Assembly (NCBI RefSeq): GCF_947507565.1
Contig: NC_089181.1
Coordinates: 3,295,614-3,359,613 of the forward strand
DNA length: 64,000 nucleotides
Direction: 5' to 3'
DNA from: Oscarella lobularis
Lineage: Eukaryota > Porifera > Homoscleromorpha > Homosclerophorida > Oscarellidae
Shown here: positions 46,071 to 57,010 of the stretch, in pieces
How positions within the stretch are numbered: the first letter of the stretch is position 1
Layout of the letters: each line of letters starts with the position of its first letter
Notes under the pieces: generated by a model
Database searches by the model: none
Told to the model about the DNA's origin: nothing
What the model saw: the letters and a program-made list of their open reading frames with translations, nothing else
Made by a program: the position numbers and the translations under genes

Positions 46071-47192
46071 TTATTTAATTCGTAGGTCGTCAGGACAGTC
46101 GGGCTGACGAAAGGGATGAGCCGCTTGGAACGCTTTGTGAGTCGAGAGCGTCTCATCGATGCGACAGATGACGGGGAATTTAGACAGATCGACTTTGAAT
46201 CTAATAAGACATGATGAAGGTGAGGGGGAGCGCGCTTAGAAGTCACCGTTTTGCGTTGGCTATCTGAGGAATCAAGCAAATATCAGCCATCGTAATCTAA
46301 TAGGAAGATATGTTTCATTAATTAATTAATGCCCTCTACATGGAAAGTCCCACCTGGTCACCCACGCAGTATGCACCGCTTGTTTCTTTTAGTAGGGCTT
46401 CCAAGCCTAGAATGCCCATATTAGGTAAGGCTAAAGCACTGCACTGCGTGGGGTCGCCAACTTTGAAAGCCCGCGTCGATCCAATGACGTCCCCATTCCA
46501 TTTTCTTTTCATCGCCCACGTAGCTCAGAACGCGTAGGTTCTATTCGAAGATCATTAGGGACGAGAACAATAGTACTTGCTACAGTACACCTGAATGGGT
46601 TGGATATCAGAGGCAATCATATCTGATATTCTTCGGACCTAACAAACAAAGTGACCACACCCCCTCTCTAACTATAGACTGTACCACTGCACGGTTGTAG
46701 GCATTGTCTCGCGGTAGGAGAGCCGGGTTCGGTCTCGTTTCGTCGAGATATTCGATGATAGCTAGCTATTGTTTTTTTCTCTCGTAAAATCGCTTACGTT
46801 TCCAAGTTGCCCCTCTCTCTTACCGACTGAGCGAGATTGTGATCGTCGATGCGAAGCAAGGGAACCGTTCGAGACGGGTTCAAGGCCATGTACTCGTCCG
46901 AATGCTGCGAAGCGATTTTTTAATTAAGAATGCTTATGTTTTCTCTTGCCTGTTCGCCGCCGTTCTTTAGAAGATGTATGGGACGATATTCGTAGTCGAT
47001 TTCCTTCAAATTCAGCGCTACGACCGAGCAAAGGGGAACTTAGAAGGGAATTTGGGGAGGAACACTCGTTGTTTTTACCGATTCGAACTCGCCACGAGCA
47101 CGAACTTCGGAAGTAGGAATAGAGAATTGGCTAAAGGAGCGGCGCGCAAAGTTAGAGGCGAACGAACAGTGGACCTTTGTTACTTTGGCCAT
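46071..47192 (-). CDS. GSTZ1: Maleylacetoacetate isomerase / glutathione S-transferase zeta
   Basis: Spliced minus-strand gene of about eight small exons. After a tiny first exon (MAKVTK), the thioredoxin fold reads [20 protein letters not shown], containing the zeta-class active-site signature SSCSWRVR. It continues EIDYEYRPIHLLKNGGEQ, ALNPSRTVPLLRIDD and LAIIEYLDETRPNPALLP. The C-terminal helical domain includes MIASDIQPIQ, ALLKETSGAYCVGDQ, ADICLIPQIANAKRFKVDL and HPFRQPDCPDDLRIK. It isomerises maleylacetoacetate to fumarylacetoacetate in tyrosine breakdown, using glutathione. The intron at 46905-46949 (45 bases) has a GC donor (CAG|GCAAGA) and no nearby GT alternative. The stop of the upstream PRORP gene lies 43 bases before this start. 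Confidence 0.93.
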
Positions 47193-47234
47193 CTTGAGTC
47201 TAGGGGTAAATAGTCACGAGGTATTTTTTATTAA

Positions 47235-49196
47235 TTAATGCGAGACAGCTCTAGTAACGCAAAGCCAATTGTCGTTTTCTCCCGGAAAATGCCAATTGTT
47301 TTCGGTCCATTGAGTAATGACGTCATGAAGTTGACGAGGCTAAAAAAATTAAATTTTTATTTAAATCGGTCCCTCCTCCCCAAAAAAAGAACTTTTACCT
47401 GAAAAACCGGTCTATTGTCCTTTTCAAAACGTCGTATGGTCACTTGATGACCTCTCTGCCACTTGAGAAAATCGTCATAAAGGGGGCCTCGATACAATTG
47501 ACGATGATCTCGCATGAGATCATTGCTGACCAACTCCACGTCGAGACCCCCGTATAGAGCAGCATAAAGAAAGAAATAGTCGTCCGCTTGCCTACAAGTA
47601 GTCAGAGAAAATAGAATCAAATTTATATTTTATAGTTGGCAAATTGCCTGTTTCCTATGAAATAAACGCCGGCGCACTTTTCCGCAATACGTCGAAGAGG
47701 TTCGACATGACGTCGATTCTTTTTCAAATGATCGCGAAATATGACGATAGTTCGTTTACCGATTCGCCGATAGTGCTCAACCACACCATGAACCTAAAGG
47801 CGACGCAATTACGTCACGTTATTCCATATATGGTAAACGAGAGTGATGTCACAAAGGCTAGCGTCCAATCAAGCGTTCTTAACTCGTGATTGGTCGCTTG
47901 CCTTTGTGACATCACTAAAGGAGGAGGGACACTCTCTTTCTCTATCTAAACTGACCAGCCACACGTCAGTGCCCGTTTGAAAAAAGTGCGCGACGTTGAG
48001 ACCGTCGACGACGACGTCGCACGAACCGATTTCGTTCATCCACGTTTTGAAGTCGCGCACTTGTTCCGGCGATGGCGCCGTCAAGTTCTTCTCCTTGAGA
48101 AAACGGCTTAGAGTCGGCGGAAGTAGCGATTGCAAGGCGGCGAGACGAAATCGGCAACTGGAGAGCTGCTGGTGCCACAATTTGTTCTCGTCCTCGTAAG
48201 CCAGTTTGGATTCCAAACGAGCTATTCTCTCTTTCACTGCTTCTATCTTTGTTGTGACTTTATCGATTCGAGAATCATTTCCATTTTCGAATGCTAGTTC
48301 TCCTGGCTGTGAAGTGGCTTCTGATTCGAAGCCCGCTAAAAGCGATGCCGTTTTCTTCACCAGTGCCGCTTTTCTTTCGGGCGGAAGCTCAATGGACTCC
48401 AAAGTAAGTCCGCAAGCTTGACAGGATCCACTATACAAATGATACTGGACTTTACAGTATCATAAATATAAACACTGACTCGTTATTAATCCGAGTTTCA
48501 ACAGCATTCATTTTTTCTCTGAGAGGAGACACGTGATGTGAGACGAATCTATGTACCCTCCCATCGTTACCTAAGAAACCACTGTTTCAAACTTGCGAGT
48601 GTTTGCGACGGCAAACGTCTTTCCGACGCTCGAAAATCTTCGCCGAGTTGGGCGATGCTTTTACTATTCGTCGTCACGGCAACGAGCGCTGCCAGCGCGT
48701 CGCCGTCGGGAAGCAAATCGTATTCGGTTCTCATTTCGTCGTGGAGCCGATGGCTCTCGTTTTCGCGCCCCAGCTGAGCGGCGCAGCCAATCAGCGCGTT
48801 GTACGTTCGCGCCTTCGGTTCGACGTGCGCGCGCATTTCTGTCAGAACGCCGACGGCCTCGTCGATTCGTCGAGCGCGCGCGAGACCGGCGACGAGATTC
48901 GTGTAAATCGGCTCGTCCGGCTCGATCGACGCGAAGCCGCGACTCGCCTTGACGCGCAACATCGCGTCGACGCGTTCGTGCTTGCCGAACAGGTAGAGAA
49001 GCGACGAATAGCTCGCTGACGAGAGCTGAACGCCGTCGCGCTCGATTTCGTCGAATAACTGCGTCGCACTCTCGACGTCATCGTTTTTGCAACATTTACC
49101 TATTAGGGAAACATACGGCGACGTGCTTAGAAAATCGACTGAGCGACGAGCATGCAAAATCCAATCGAATAATCTCTTTCTAGAGCGGAGAAGCAT
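47235..49196 (-). CDS. PRORP: PRORP, protein-only RNase P catalytic subunit (mitochondrial)
   Basis: Spliced minus-strand gene. The first exon (48552-49196) encodes a possible mitochondrial targeting sequence (LLRSRKRLFDWILHARR) and PPR repeats (SLIGKCCKNDDVESATQLF, NLVAGLARARRIDEAVGVL). A central CxxC zinc site (SGSCQACGLTLES) and a helical region follow. The NYN metallonuclease domain carries the catalytic aspartates in CDVVVDGLNVAHFF, QADDYFFLYAALYGG and SNDLMRDHR. The last exon (HFPGENDNWLCV) supplies the second half of the zinc site (C, H). It cleaves 5' leaders from mitochondrial tRNA precursors. One intron (47592-47647) appears to use a GC donor, and another hosts a palindromic element (47842-47916). 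It is divergent from POMT2 with 54 bases between starts. Confidence 0.93.
47842..47916. repeat. Palindromic element copy 3 in PRORP intron
   Basis: Arms AGTGATGTCACAAAGGCTAG..GTCCAATCA (47842-47871) and TGATTGGTCGCTTGCCTTTG..ACATCACT (47887-47916) form a stem of about 30 bp with a 15-base loop. The flank CCATATATGGTAAACGAG matches the core of copy 2. The element lies in the intron between exons encoding TGTDVWL and VHGVVEHYRR. Confidence 0.85.
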
Positions 49197-49250
49197 TAGT
49201 TACGTTTGTCGTAGCGTGCGTTAACGTTGATCACTACATTCGAATATTCG
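49197..49250. promoter_or_regulatory. Bidirectional promoter, PRORP / POMT2
   Basis: Only 54 bases lie between the divergent start codons. There is no TATA box. The leaders of the two genes must overlap or be extremely short. Confidence 0.5.
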
Positions 49251-49832
49251 ATGATTTCCACGTGGAACGCGTTCGTATTTCTACTGGTAGTCATTCTTAC
49301 GCTTCGAACGCGTCTTCATCGCATAGAAGAACCGCCGCACGTGGCGTAAGGACGCGATCTCGAACGTTTCGCGTGTAAAAAAGCTCGTAGATGGGACGAA
49401 ACGCATTTCGGAAAACACGCGAATTTCTATCTAAACCGAACATTTTTCTTCGACGTTCATCCGCCATTAGGAAAGGTATTTCGACGCGAGAGTAAGAAAA
49501 TATTTCTATTTTTTCGATTATTGTGGACAGATGCTTCTCGCATTGGCCGGTTACGTCACAAATTACAACGGTTCGTTCGAGTTCGACAAGCCAGGCGACC
49601 AATACGGCGATCACAACTACACGGGAATGAGAACGGTACACGAGATCCGGTCTAAAAAAATTCAATAAATTTAATTATGTATTTTAGTTCTGTGCTCTGA
49701 TTGGATCGACTGTTGTTCCGTCTGCATATTGGAGTGTCTACTTGCTGACTGAGTCGGTCACTGCTGCATTTATTGCTTCGATTTTGATTATATTTGGTGA
49801 GTTTTGTGTGACTGTGTCCTGGGGGGGGGGGG

Positions 49833-49863
<31 letters not shown>

Positions 49864-52515
49864 CAGATACGGGAACGTTGACGTTGTCGCAATATATTCT
49901 ACTTGATCCTATGCTTATGGGATTTATTGCCTTTTCTACGTGCTCTTTGACGTTCTTTCATCGATACAGGAACAGGTTATTAATTAATTAATTAATAGTC
50001 ACGCGATGATTTATTTATTGATTTTTTAGAGAACATTGGTTTTCGATTTCCTGGTGGTTTTGGTTGGCAATGACCGGATTTTTCTTGTCATGTGCCTTTA
50101 GGTAATTTGTCCACGAATGCCGCTTGCTTATTGGTTGATTTATACAGTGTCAAATTCGTTGGTCTTTTCGTTATTCTTCTCGTCGGATTCTACGTCATTT
50201 GGGACCTTTGGGATCTCATGGGAGACATGAAAAATTCATTAGTACCAAAAATCACACTTTGTATTATTTTATTAATTAAATTTTTTAGACCGTTATTGGA
50301 CTTCATTTTCTGGCTAGAGCCACTTGTTTAATTGTCTTGCCGGCTATGATCTATCTCGCCTTTTTCGCCGTACATTTTCATATTTTAAACAATAGGTACA
50401 TATGATAAATAATGTAAAAGCAATTTTTTCAGTCTTTTTAATAAAGCGGACCTGGTGACGCTTTCTTCAGTTCCGCATTTCAATCGACTCTAAAAGGAAA
50501 TGAATTGTACAATAGCCAAGTTCCCGAATGTATTCAAATCCTTTTTAAATTAATATTAATTAATTAATTAATTAATTAATGAAGATGTTGCTTATGGATC
50601 GATGATAACGCTGAAAAATCATCGCTCCGGCGGCGGACTTCTTCACTCGCATTATCATCTTTATCCGGAAGATGTTGGCGTTATGCAACAGCAGGTGAAA
50701 AATCAAGAAAACTAATAATTGGTTATTAATTAATTATTGATTAAGATAACCGCCTATTCGCATAAGGACGAAAACAATTTGTTTCTAGTGAAAAAAGCCG
50801 AGATTGACTTAGGTATTAGAAAAAAACAAGTATAGTGGACTTTGTTAATTAATTCTTTCTCTAGATCCTGATTCGCCGGTTGAGTTTGTTCGAAGTGGGG
50901 ACAGCATTAGACTAGAGCACGTGGCGTGAGTTCCATTAATTAAATAGATAATAATAATAATAATAAATTAGGCTAGAGCACGTGGCGTGAGCCCCAATAA
51001 ATAGATAATAATAATTACTTAATAGAACGAAACGGAATGTTCACAGTCACGTGGCTCAGGCTCCTCTGACCGTTCGACATTTTCAAGTGACCGGATACGG
51101 AGAGGTAGCAAAAGAGAACACAGCCAGTCTCCATCCGGGTTTTTTTCTTATAAATAGAATGGGACCGGCGATGCGAACGATTTTTGGCGACTTGAAGTCA
51201 TCGACGGTCAAATGGGCGATCTCATTCGAACGGTTCATTCGCTCATTCGTCTTATTCACGTGAACGTCGGCTGTGCCTTGCATTCTCATGACAAGCAACT
51301 GCCCAAATGGTAAAAGGGGAAATAAAATAGAATCCTTTATAATTAATTAATTAATTAATTAATTAAAGGGGGTGGGAGCAATTGGAAGTGACGTGTAATC
51401 CGGTCGTTCGCGATTCTAATAATCTGTGGAACGTGGAGGGTCACGTGAACGATAAACGTGAGATTTCGATGCATTTTCGCTTAATTAATTAATTAATTAA
51501 TTTTTTCAAAAGTGCCGAAAGGCAACGTGAATTTTTTTAAGCCGTCGTTTTTTCAAGCGGTCATAGAAGCGCACAAAATAATGACTCAAGTAAGGGAGAG
51601 ACGCGTTTCCTTTCCCCCTCCCTTCCCCTACACATACATACATACATACTTACAAGGTGAACAGTAATCTCAAGCCAAAAGAAGGCGAAGTAACTTCGAA
51701 ACCTTGGCAATGGCCAATCAATTATAGGGTAGAAATCATATAGTTAGAACCCCAAGAGTATTTTTTTAAAATCGTGTACAGGGTCAACGTTTCTCCGGAT
51801 ATTTAGCGGATTCTTTTCGCGTCTACCTTCTCGGAAATCCAGTAACAAGCGTTTCCTATTAATTAATTACAATTATAGATAGATATTCTCAAAGGTTGTC
51901 TTCTGGGCGAATTTGTCGTGGATAGTTGTATTTTGCGCGTTGTTTTCCGTTCGAGCTGTCGTTCTACAGCGCGGCTATCGCGAATCGTCCGACGTCAAAC
52001 GTACGGCGAAAAATCCCCGCTTAGTTTTATGACGTTTTCTGTAGAGTATAGAGATAGGATGAGCTTTGCCGCGTTGTTCTTTCTTCTCGGCTGGTTTCTG
52101 CACTATTTTCCCTTTTTTCTAATGGGACGCGTGCTCTATTTTCATCACTACTTTCCGGCGTTTCTGTACAATTCAATGTTGACGGGTAATCATTTATAAA
52201 AAGACGTTTTTTTGTTGGTAACTGTGGGGCGTAGGCGTAGTTGTTGAATTTGTGCTGAAAAGCGTCAGTAAAGTCGTCACTCTGTGGTCCAAACAAAGGC
52301 ACCACGAGACGATCGTCTACTTCACTCTTCTAGGGCTATTTGTAGCTCTTCTGACACAGAGGTACACTGCGAATAATTAGCACGGGAATTGTACGATAAT
52401 CGATGCTAGTTTCACTCTATTCTCTGGGCTTTCGTACGGCATGGAAGGTCCTCTAAGTGACAATCTTAATAGCACGATGTACGGACTCAAGTGGATGGAC
52501 TCGTGGGAATTTTAG
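49251..52515 (+). CDS. POMT2: Protein O-mannosyltransferase 2
   Basis: Spliced gene of about 18 exons. It starts [18 protein letters not shown]. The family's N-terminal loop reads [20 protein letters not shown], then DVHPPLGKM (the acidic motif needed for catalysis). Exons follow for [37 protein letters not shown] and [19 protein letters not shown]. The MIR domain region has [20 protein letters not shown] and [15 protein letters not shown], then FQVTGYG. C-terminal helices contain [20 protein letters not shown], and the end is [10 protein letters not shown], as in vertebrate POMT2. With POMT1 it transfers mannose from dolichol-P-mannose to Ser/Thr in the ER. An exon edge near 50911 is tandemly duplicated. 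Confidence 0.95.
50549..50580. repeat. (TTAA)n run in POMT2 intron
   Basis: A self-complementary (TTAA)n run of about 30 bases. Shorter runs of the same motif occur in many introns and spacers (about 6872, 14610, 46320, 49975, 51342, 51482, 59160, 63170). Confidence 0.8.
50907..51025 (+). repeat. Tandem duplication of an exon edge in POMT2
   Basis: Two copies of TTAG(A/G)CTAGAGCACGTGGC followed by GTGAG and an ATAGATAATAATAATAA tail start at about 50907 and 50968. Copy 1 is the normal exon end (SIRLEHVA). Copy 2 has its own acceptor (TTAG) and donor (GTGAG) and would be a 15-base cassette exon. Confidence 0.8.
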
Positions 52516-52555
52516 ATTATTGATTTATTAGAGTAGATTGGCACGTTCTAATTAA

Positions 52556-53481
52556 TTATGAAATGATGTGTTCTAGAATGCCTTGCCGTATCAGATGCTC
52601 GCAATGAGAACGTCTTAGGTAATGCTAGAATTCTAATAATTAAAAGGGATCTCTTTATCTTCTTCTTACTTGGGAATTCTTCTTTAGCAAAATCACAGTC
52701 CCGTCTTCCGTTTCGAATTCCCCGTAGTCAATCATACAGCGAACCTTTTAGCAATAATAATTATTGCCGTTACATAATTGTTAGGCACCTCAATAAATAG
52801 GCTTTTTGGAGGTTTGGTATCCTACAGAAAAAAATAGATCTAATACTATTGTAACAGCATGTAATGACGATTTACTTGCGTCAAATCGAGGCCAGTGCCT
52901 CCAATTGATCTCATGTAGCTCGCCAGATTTCTACTGTATTTATTGAACCATTGCAACTGGGTACACAAAGCAGAGTTAAAGCGGGATTTAAGCCAGTGAT
53001 AGAGTACTTCTTGCTCGTGTAGACAGAGCTGGATTTCGCGGGGAAGTACACTGCTAAAATCCCATCTCAAGTCGCGAATGCGTGTCATTCGATTGTAGCT
53101 AATAATAAACGCGCGCTATACGCAGTTTTATTAGAAGGTATTGCGACTACATGTATGCTAATAGACAACGCTGGTTTCGTTCTAGGCTTGCGTGTCTCAA
53201 ATGAATTCCTACGTAGAAGCCGGGTTTTCCTTCGGCTGCCGCTTTTCTGCAGTTCATCTTTCGATAAATAGAATAAGGTAGGGATTTTTTAGTACACGTC
53301 TTTTTGATTTTGATCGAATAAGGCTTTCATTTCGTCGAGAACTTGTCGAACGGCGTCTTCCTACACGAAAGCGTTGATTTCTCCAGTTCTTTTGTTTTGT
53401 ACTTGCATTGTAAGGGGGAAGAGTTCCGTCGGTGCTTCTCTGCAACTCTCGAAGCAGTTCTAGGGCGCGTTCTCCGAACAT
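52556..53481 (-). CDS. GINS1: GINS complex subunit 1 (PSF1)
   Basis: Spliced minus-strand gene of about six exons. The start [19 protein letters not shown] matches the GINS1 N terminus (MFxEkAxELIRELxR). It continues [57 protein letters not shown] and [18 protein letters not shown] with GLDLTQ. The C-terminal B domain has [20 protein letters not shown], and the end is [19 protein letters not shown] forms the CMG helicase with CDC45 and MCM2-7 for DNA replication. The stop is 40 bases from the convergent POMT2 stop. The start is 10 bases from a possible ABHD12 start. The exon around 52925-52970 has an insert relative to the human sequence ([18 protein letters not shown]), which may be a short unspliced intron. 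Confidence 0.92.
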
Positions 53482-53491
53482 TTGGCGCACG

Positions 53492-56400
53492 ATGACGTCG
53501 CAATGCGCGCGTTATCTCGCTAAAGCAAACAGCGATGCCACGCCGCCGTGCAGGGAAAGAAAGCGGCTCCAAAGAGGTTCGCAGGCAAGTTTTTCTAACT
53601 TGTTTATCTACTCGTGCTTTTTCAAGGTTCACCACCATCATCATCACCATCATCACCACGAAACCAAACGGTAATTTGCTACTTTGACCAGCTTCCTCTA
53701 ATTTCGCTTTCATTAGCAATGGGAAGCGATCAAAGTGCACTTGTCTGCGCGCGTTTCTCATTATCTTAGCCACAGTCTACGTTGCCTGTCTGCTTGGCAT
53801 CAAATTCTCGAGAACGATCCAAGACGGCGTTGTCTATCTTCACTGGCGTAAGATCGACGTCTGATTGAAGTCGTCTGAGACTAGCTTCCGCTTTTTGATT
53901 ACCAGTTAACCTGCCCTTCTTCCACAATCTATCGAATCCTGATGAATTTTACGGTCTAGAGAAGGCTCGTTCGTTTCACCTGCCTCTCGCATCAGGAAAA
54001 GGTCACATTGGCGTATGGTAAGGCTAAGAGCAGTTTTGCAGGGGGCCAAACCGACAATCCGTCTCCGTATTAGGCACATTCTGCCTAATGATCCTTATCG
54101 TTCGATGTCGGCGCCGCAGACGGATAAGCAATTCGACGACGCCCTCGCAAATGGTCAGCCGGTCATTATGTACATGCACGGAAACTTAGGATCACGGTAT
54201 CGATCATCATTAGTTGTTCTGCTACATTTATTGAGAAAATGCATGCGTTGTTTCTAGGGGGACATATCACAGGATACGTCTATATCAGGTAAGTCTACAG
54301 ATGGATTGATCTACAATCTGTCACATTTAATTAAGAAATACTTGCCCCTCCCACACCCCTTCCGAAAAAACCGTACTCACGACGAATCAAATTTCTTCAT
54401 TCCCCTCTGTCGTACGATTTCCATTTTTCCAATAAGCGGCGACTCGGTTTTTTTCACGGCGTCCGAGCTGGCACTCTTCACCATGTGATAATATTGTATT
54501 TGCTTGCGCTTGGGACACGGGCTAAACGTGTGCTGGGGTCGCGGTGGCGGCGGCGGCGCATCGGGCGTGAGAACCGAGTCGACGGATACGGTGGCGCGCG
54601 CGCGCGGCTCATACATGTAAGCGCGCGTGCGCGCCGTAATCAAATCATCGCACGACTGAGTAGAAGTCGGAAACGAGAGATTTACACCCGAATCGCTTTG
54701 AGTTTTTTCTTTGAGACCGAACGTGGCGGTGAACACGTCGTCCGGCATCGACGAACTTTGACTGGGTGGATGCGGCGGAAAGCGCGCGCGTCCAGCGGGG
54801 TCGGGTGTCGACGAGCGTGGGGCGTGGCGCGCGTGGTCGAGCACGTGGCACTGCCAACTATGCTGCCCCGTGTTTCGGCTTTGCGTGCCGCAGATAGAAA
54901 CGGACGCCGCTCGACGCACAATGTCCTGATAGAGGCGTTGCGCGGCGCTCGCGCCCGATCCCATAGTTAGGAAGACGGGCGGTGCGGTGATCACGTGATC
55001 ACCGCACTGACACTGCTGTAGCCATACGAGCGGGCCGCTAGCGCCAAACGAATGAAGAGCAGCGATGCTCCAACTGCGCGTGCTCATGGCGTCGATCGGA
55101 TTGACAAGCACGATGTCTCGTACTGTCAACTGAAGCGTCGCATCCTTGGGTATGACATCGAGAGTGGACGTGGTTTGAACGTGAAACGTAGTTCCTGAGG
55201 TGGAAGTTTAGGAGTTATAATTAGAGAAAGGAGGCGTGTCTGCCCCTCGAACCTTTTCCGAGCGCTTCCCGCAGTTTAGCCATCCACACGACTTTTTCCT
55301 TATGCGTCGGCGCGACAAAACGAAAGCTTTGTCGATTTTCGTCGGTCAGCGTAAAACCGTTCTTGTAACTCGACGTCAGAGTCGTCTCGGGATTGAGAAG
55401 AAACACGCCGCGCTCGCGTTTGCGGTTGTCGCGACGGTAATAGTGCAGAGCAAAGATTGGCTCCTAAAAGCAGACACGCAACGTCAACGATGCATATATG
55501 GACATGTCGCTTTGCAGCCAAGTTGTTTTGATAGTACCCACGCCCTCGATCCCTTCCCCTCCCGGGTCCCTCTTAGTCTACGTACCATTTGCGGCGTCAA
55601 ACTGTGCATCATGACAACCCATCGTCTCTTGTTGCCCTAAGGGAAGCAAAAGTTAGGCGTCCAACTTCTTTCTTTTTCTTTTTTGTGGTGTCTTTGCACC
55701 TTTAGAATGTGTCGCTTCACTGATAGATAGCCTTCGTGGATGATTTGAACTTGAGCCTGATCTTGGTCCATGGTTTGTGTGCGCGTTCTTAGTGAGTCCG
55801 ATCTTTACGCTCGAGTGGTCGTGCTCGTTATGAGAACCGAGTCGCACTTTCGGTCTATATAGCACGGCGGGTCACCCCTTTTCCTGTGTTACGTAACCCG
55901 TGTGGGATTTTCCCTTAGCTTCCTCAGTTAGACACGCCTACGAGATGGGTTTTCTCTTTTTAGCTGCTATCTTCCCTCGGGAGTCATGTTCTCTCGCTCG
56001 ATTATCAGGGTTTTGGTGATTCTACTGGATGGCCAACGGAATCGGGTTAGTTCCTATATAAATAAAGGAGGAGGTCCTGGGGAGGGAGGTACGTGTTTAC
56101 TTTTTTTCCTCCCCCTTGAGGAATGGCTGATGACGGTCGAGTGGTATGGGAATGGGCACGAGAGCGAATACGCAGAAAAGGGGGGCCTACGTATATATGG
56201 GGCCACTCTCTCGGAAGCGCGTAGGTTGAAAAATGCATTTTCTCTTTGTGTCCGGGTGCATGTACACCCTAACAACCTGTATTGTAGTGGTGCCACGTTG
56301 CTAAGCAAGCAACTCTGCGAAACAGGTATCTGCTTTAGCTCAGGTGTAATCGCGGCAAACTGTATCTATACAGGATCATCATCGCTTTCGGGGCTCATTC

Positions 56401-56927
56401 TCGAAGCGCCGATAACGAACATAATAGACGCCGCTATGAGCCACCCCTTTAGCTATCCCTTTCGGTATCTTCCCTTTTTTCGCGACTACGTCATCGGAAG
56501 TCTTCCAGAAAAATTTGACTCCCTTAGCAGGTGTTTGCGGTATTGCTTTTTTCGATTATAATTAAGCGATCACGTTTTCTTAGAATATCAAATTTGACGT
56601 GTCCTATACTCGTCTTGCACGGATCTAGAGACCAAGTTGTTCCTATTGATCACGGTCACAAGGTAAGTTGCTCCGCGAGTCTACTTTAATTAATTAAAAC
56701 GAGGGTCTACTTTCTCATTCCAAGATACATGAGGAGGGCGTTCGGACAGGTCGATCGATCACGTTCCACGAATTTCCGGACGCTGGACACAAGACGATAA
56801 AAGACGATCCTAACGTTGAAACTATCTTGAGGTAAAATAACGATGATGATGATGATAATGGGCCGATCGAGACTCTCTTTTTCGTTGCAGACATTTTTTC
56901 GACCTTACGAAGCCAAAAATAGATTGA
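53492..56927 (+). CDS. ABHD12: ABHD12-type alpha/beta hydrolase (lysophospholipid lipase)
   Basis: Spliced gene of about 14 exons. The N terminus is cytosolic and carries an eleven-histidine tract (53630-53662) before a membrane helix (AFLIILATVYVACLLGI). The lumenal hydrolase domain reads VIMYMHGNLGSRGTYHRI (oxyanion HG motif), LSLDYQGFGDSTGWPTES, WGHSLGS (nucleophile elbow GHSLG), LILEAPITNIIDAAMSHPF, ILVLHGSRDQVVPIDHGHK (catalytic Asp) and FHEFPDAGHKTI (catalytic His). The stop is at 56925-56927. The family removes lyso-phosphatidylserine at the ER. The intron 54289-55963 (1675 bases) is far larger than its neighbours and contains an antisense gene. The start is uncertain: ATG at 53492 lies only 10 bases from the GINS1 start; a second ATG at 53503 is in another frame. 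Confidence 0.9.
53630..53662 (+). repeat. Poly-histidine coding tract
   Basis: Repeated CAC/CAT codons encode about eleven consecutive histidines in the N-terminal cytosolic part of the ABHD12 protein. In another frame the same bases would read Thr/Ile. The frame shown continues smoothly into the membrane-helix exon. Confidence 0.7.
54377..55771 (-). CDS. DOK-like docking protein (PH + IRS-type PTB), nested in ABHD12 intron
   Basis: Spliced minus-strand gene of about four exons. The first exon starts MDQDQAQVQIIHEGYLSVKR (start 55771). A PH domain continues GNKRRWVVMMHSLTPQM, EPIFALHYYRRDNRKRERG, then SFRFVAPTHKEKVVWMAKL. The last exon (54377-55200) carries an IRS/PTB-like domain: LTVRDIVLVNPIDAMSTRS, ALHSFGASGPLVWLQQ, FLTMGSGASAAQRLYQDIV. 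A 170-residue Pro/Ser-rich tail follows with a few tyrosines (AYMYEP, QYYHMVK) that could be phosphorylation sites. Domain order matches DOK adaptors, which act below receptor tyrosine kinases. The phosphotyrosine-pocket arginines usual in this fold are not evident at the expected places (LHSFG, QCQCGD), so canonical pTyr binding is doubtful. The whole gene lies inside one intron of ABHD12. Confidence 0.8.
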
Positions 56928-57010
56928 ACTTCGCACTTCCTGCTCTTCACCGCATGGCAACCGGGGGTGTATGTTTATGCGGGGGCGTGGCGCTTTTTTG
57001 CGCAGGCGCT

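Noticed and set aside
46685-46760. tRNA-like sequence with a B-box (GAGCCGGGTTCGGTCTC)
   Set aside because: On the minus strand this is a coding exon of GSTZ1 (LAIIEYLDETRPNPALLP), so the resemblance to a Pol III promoter is accidental.
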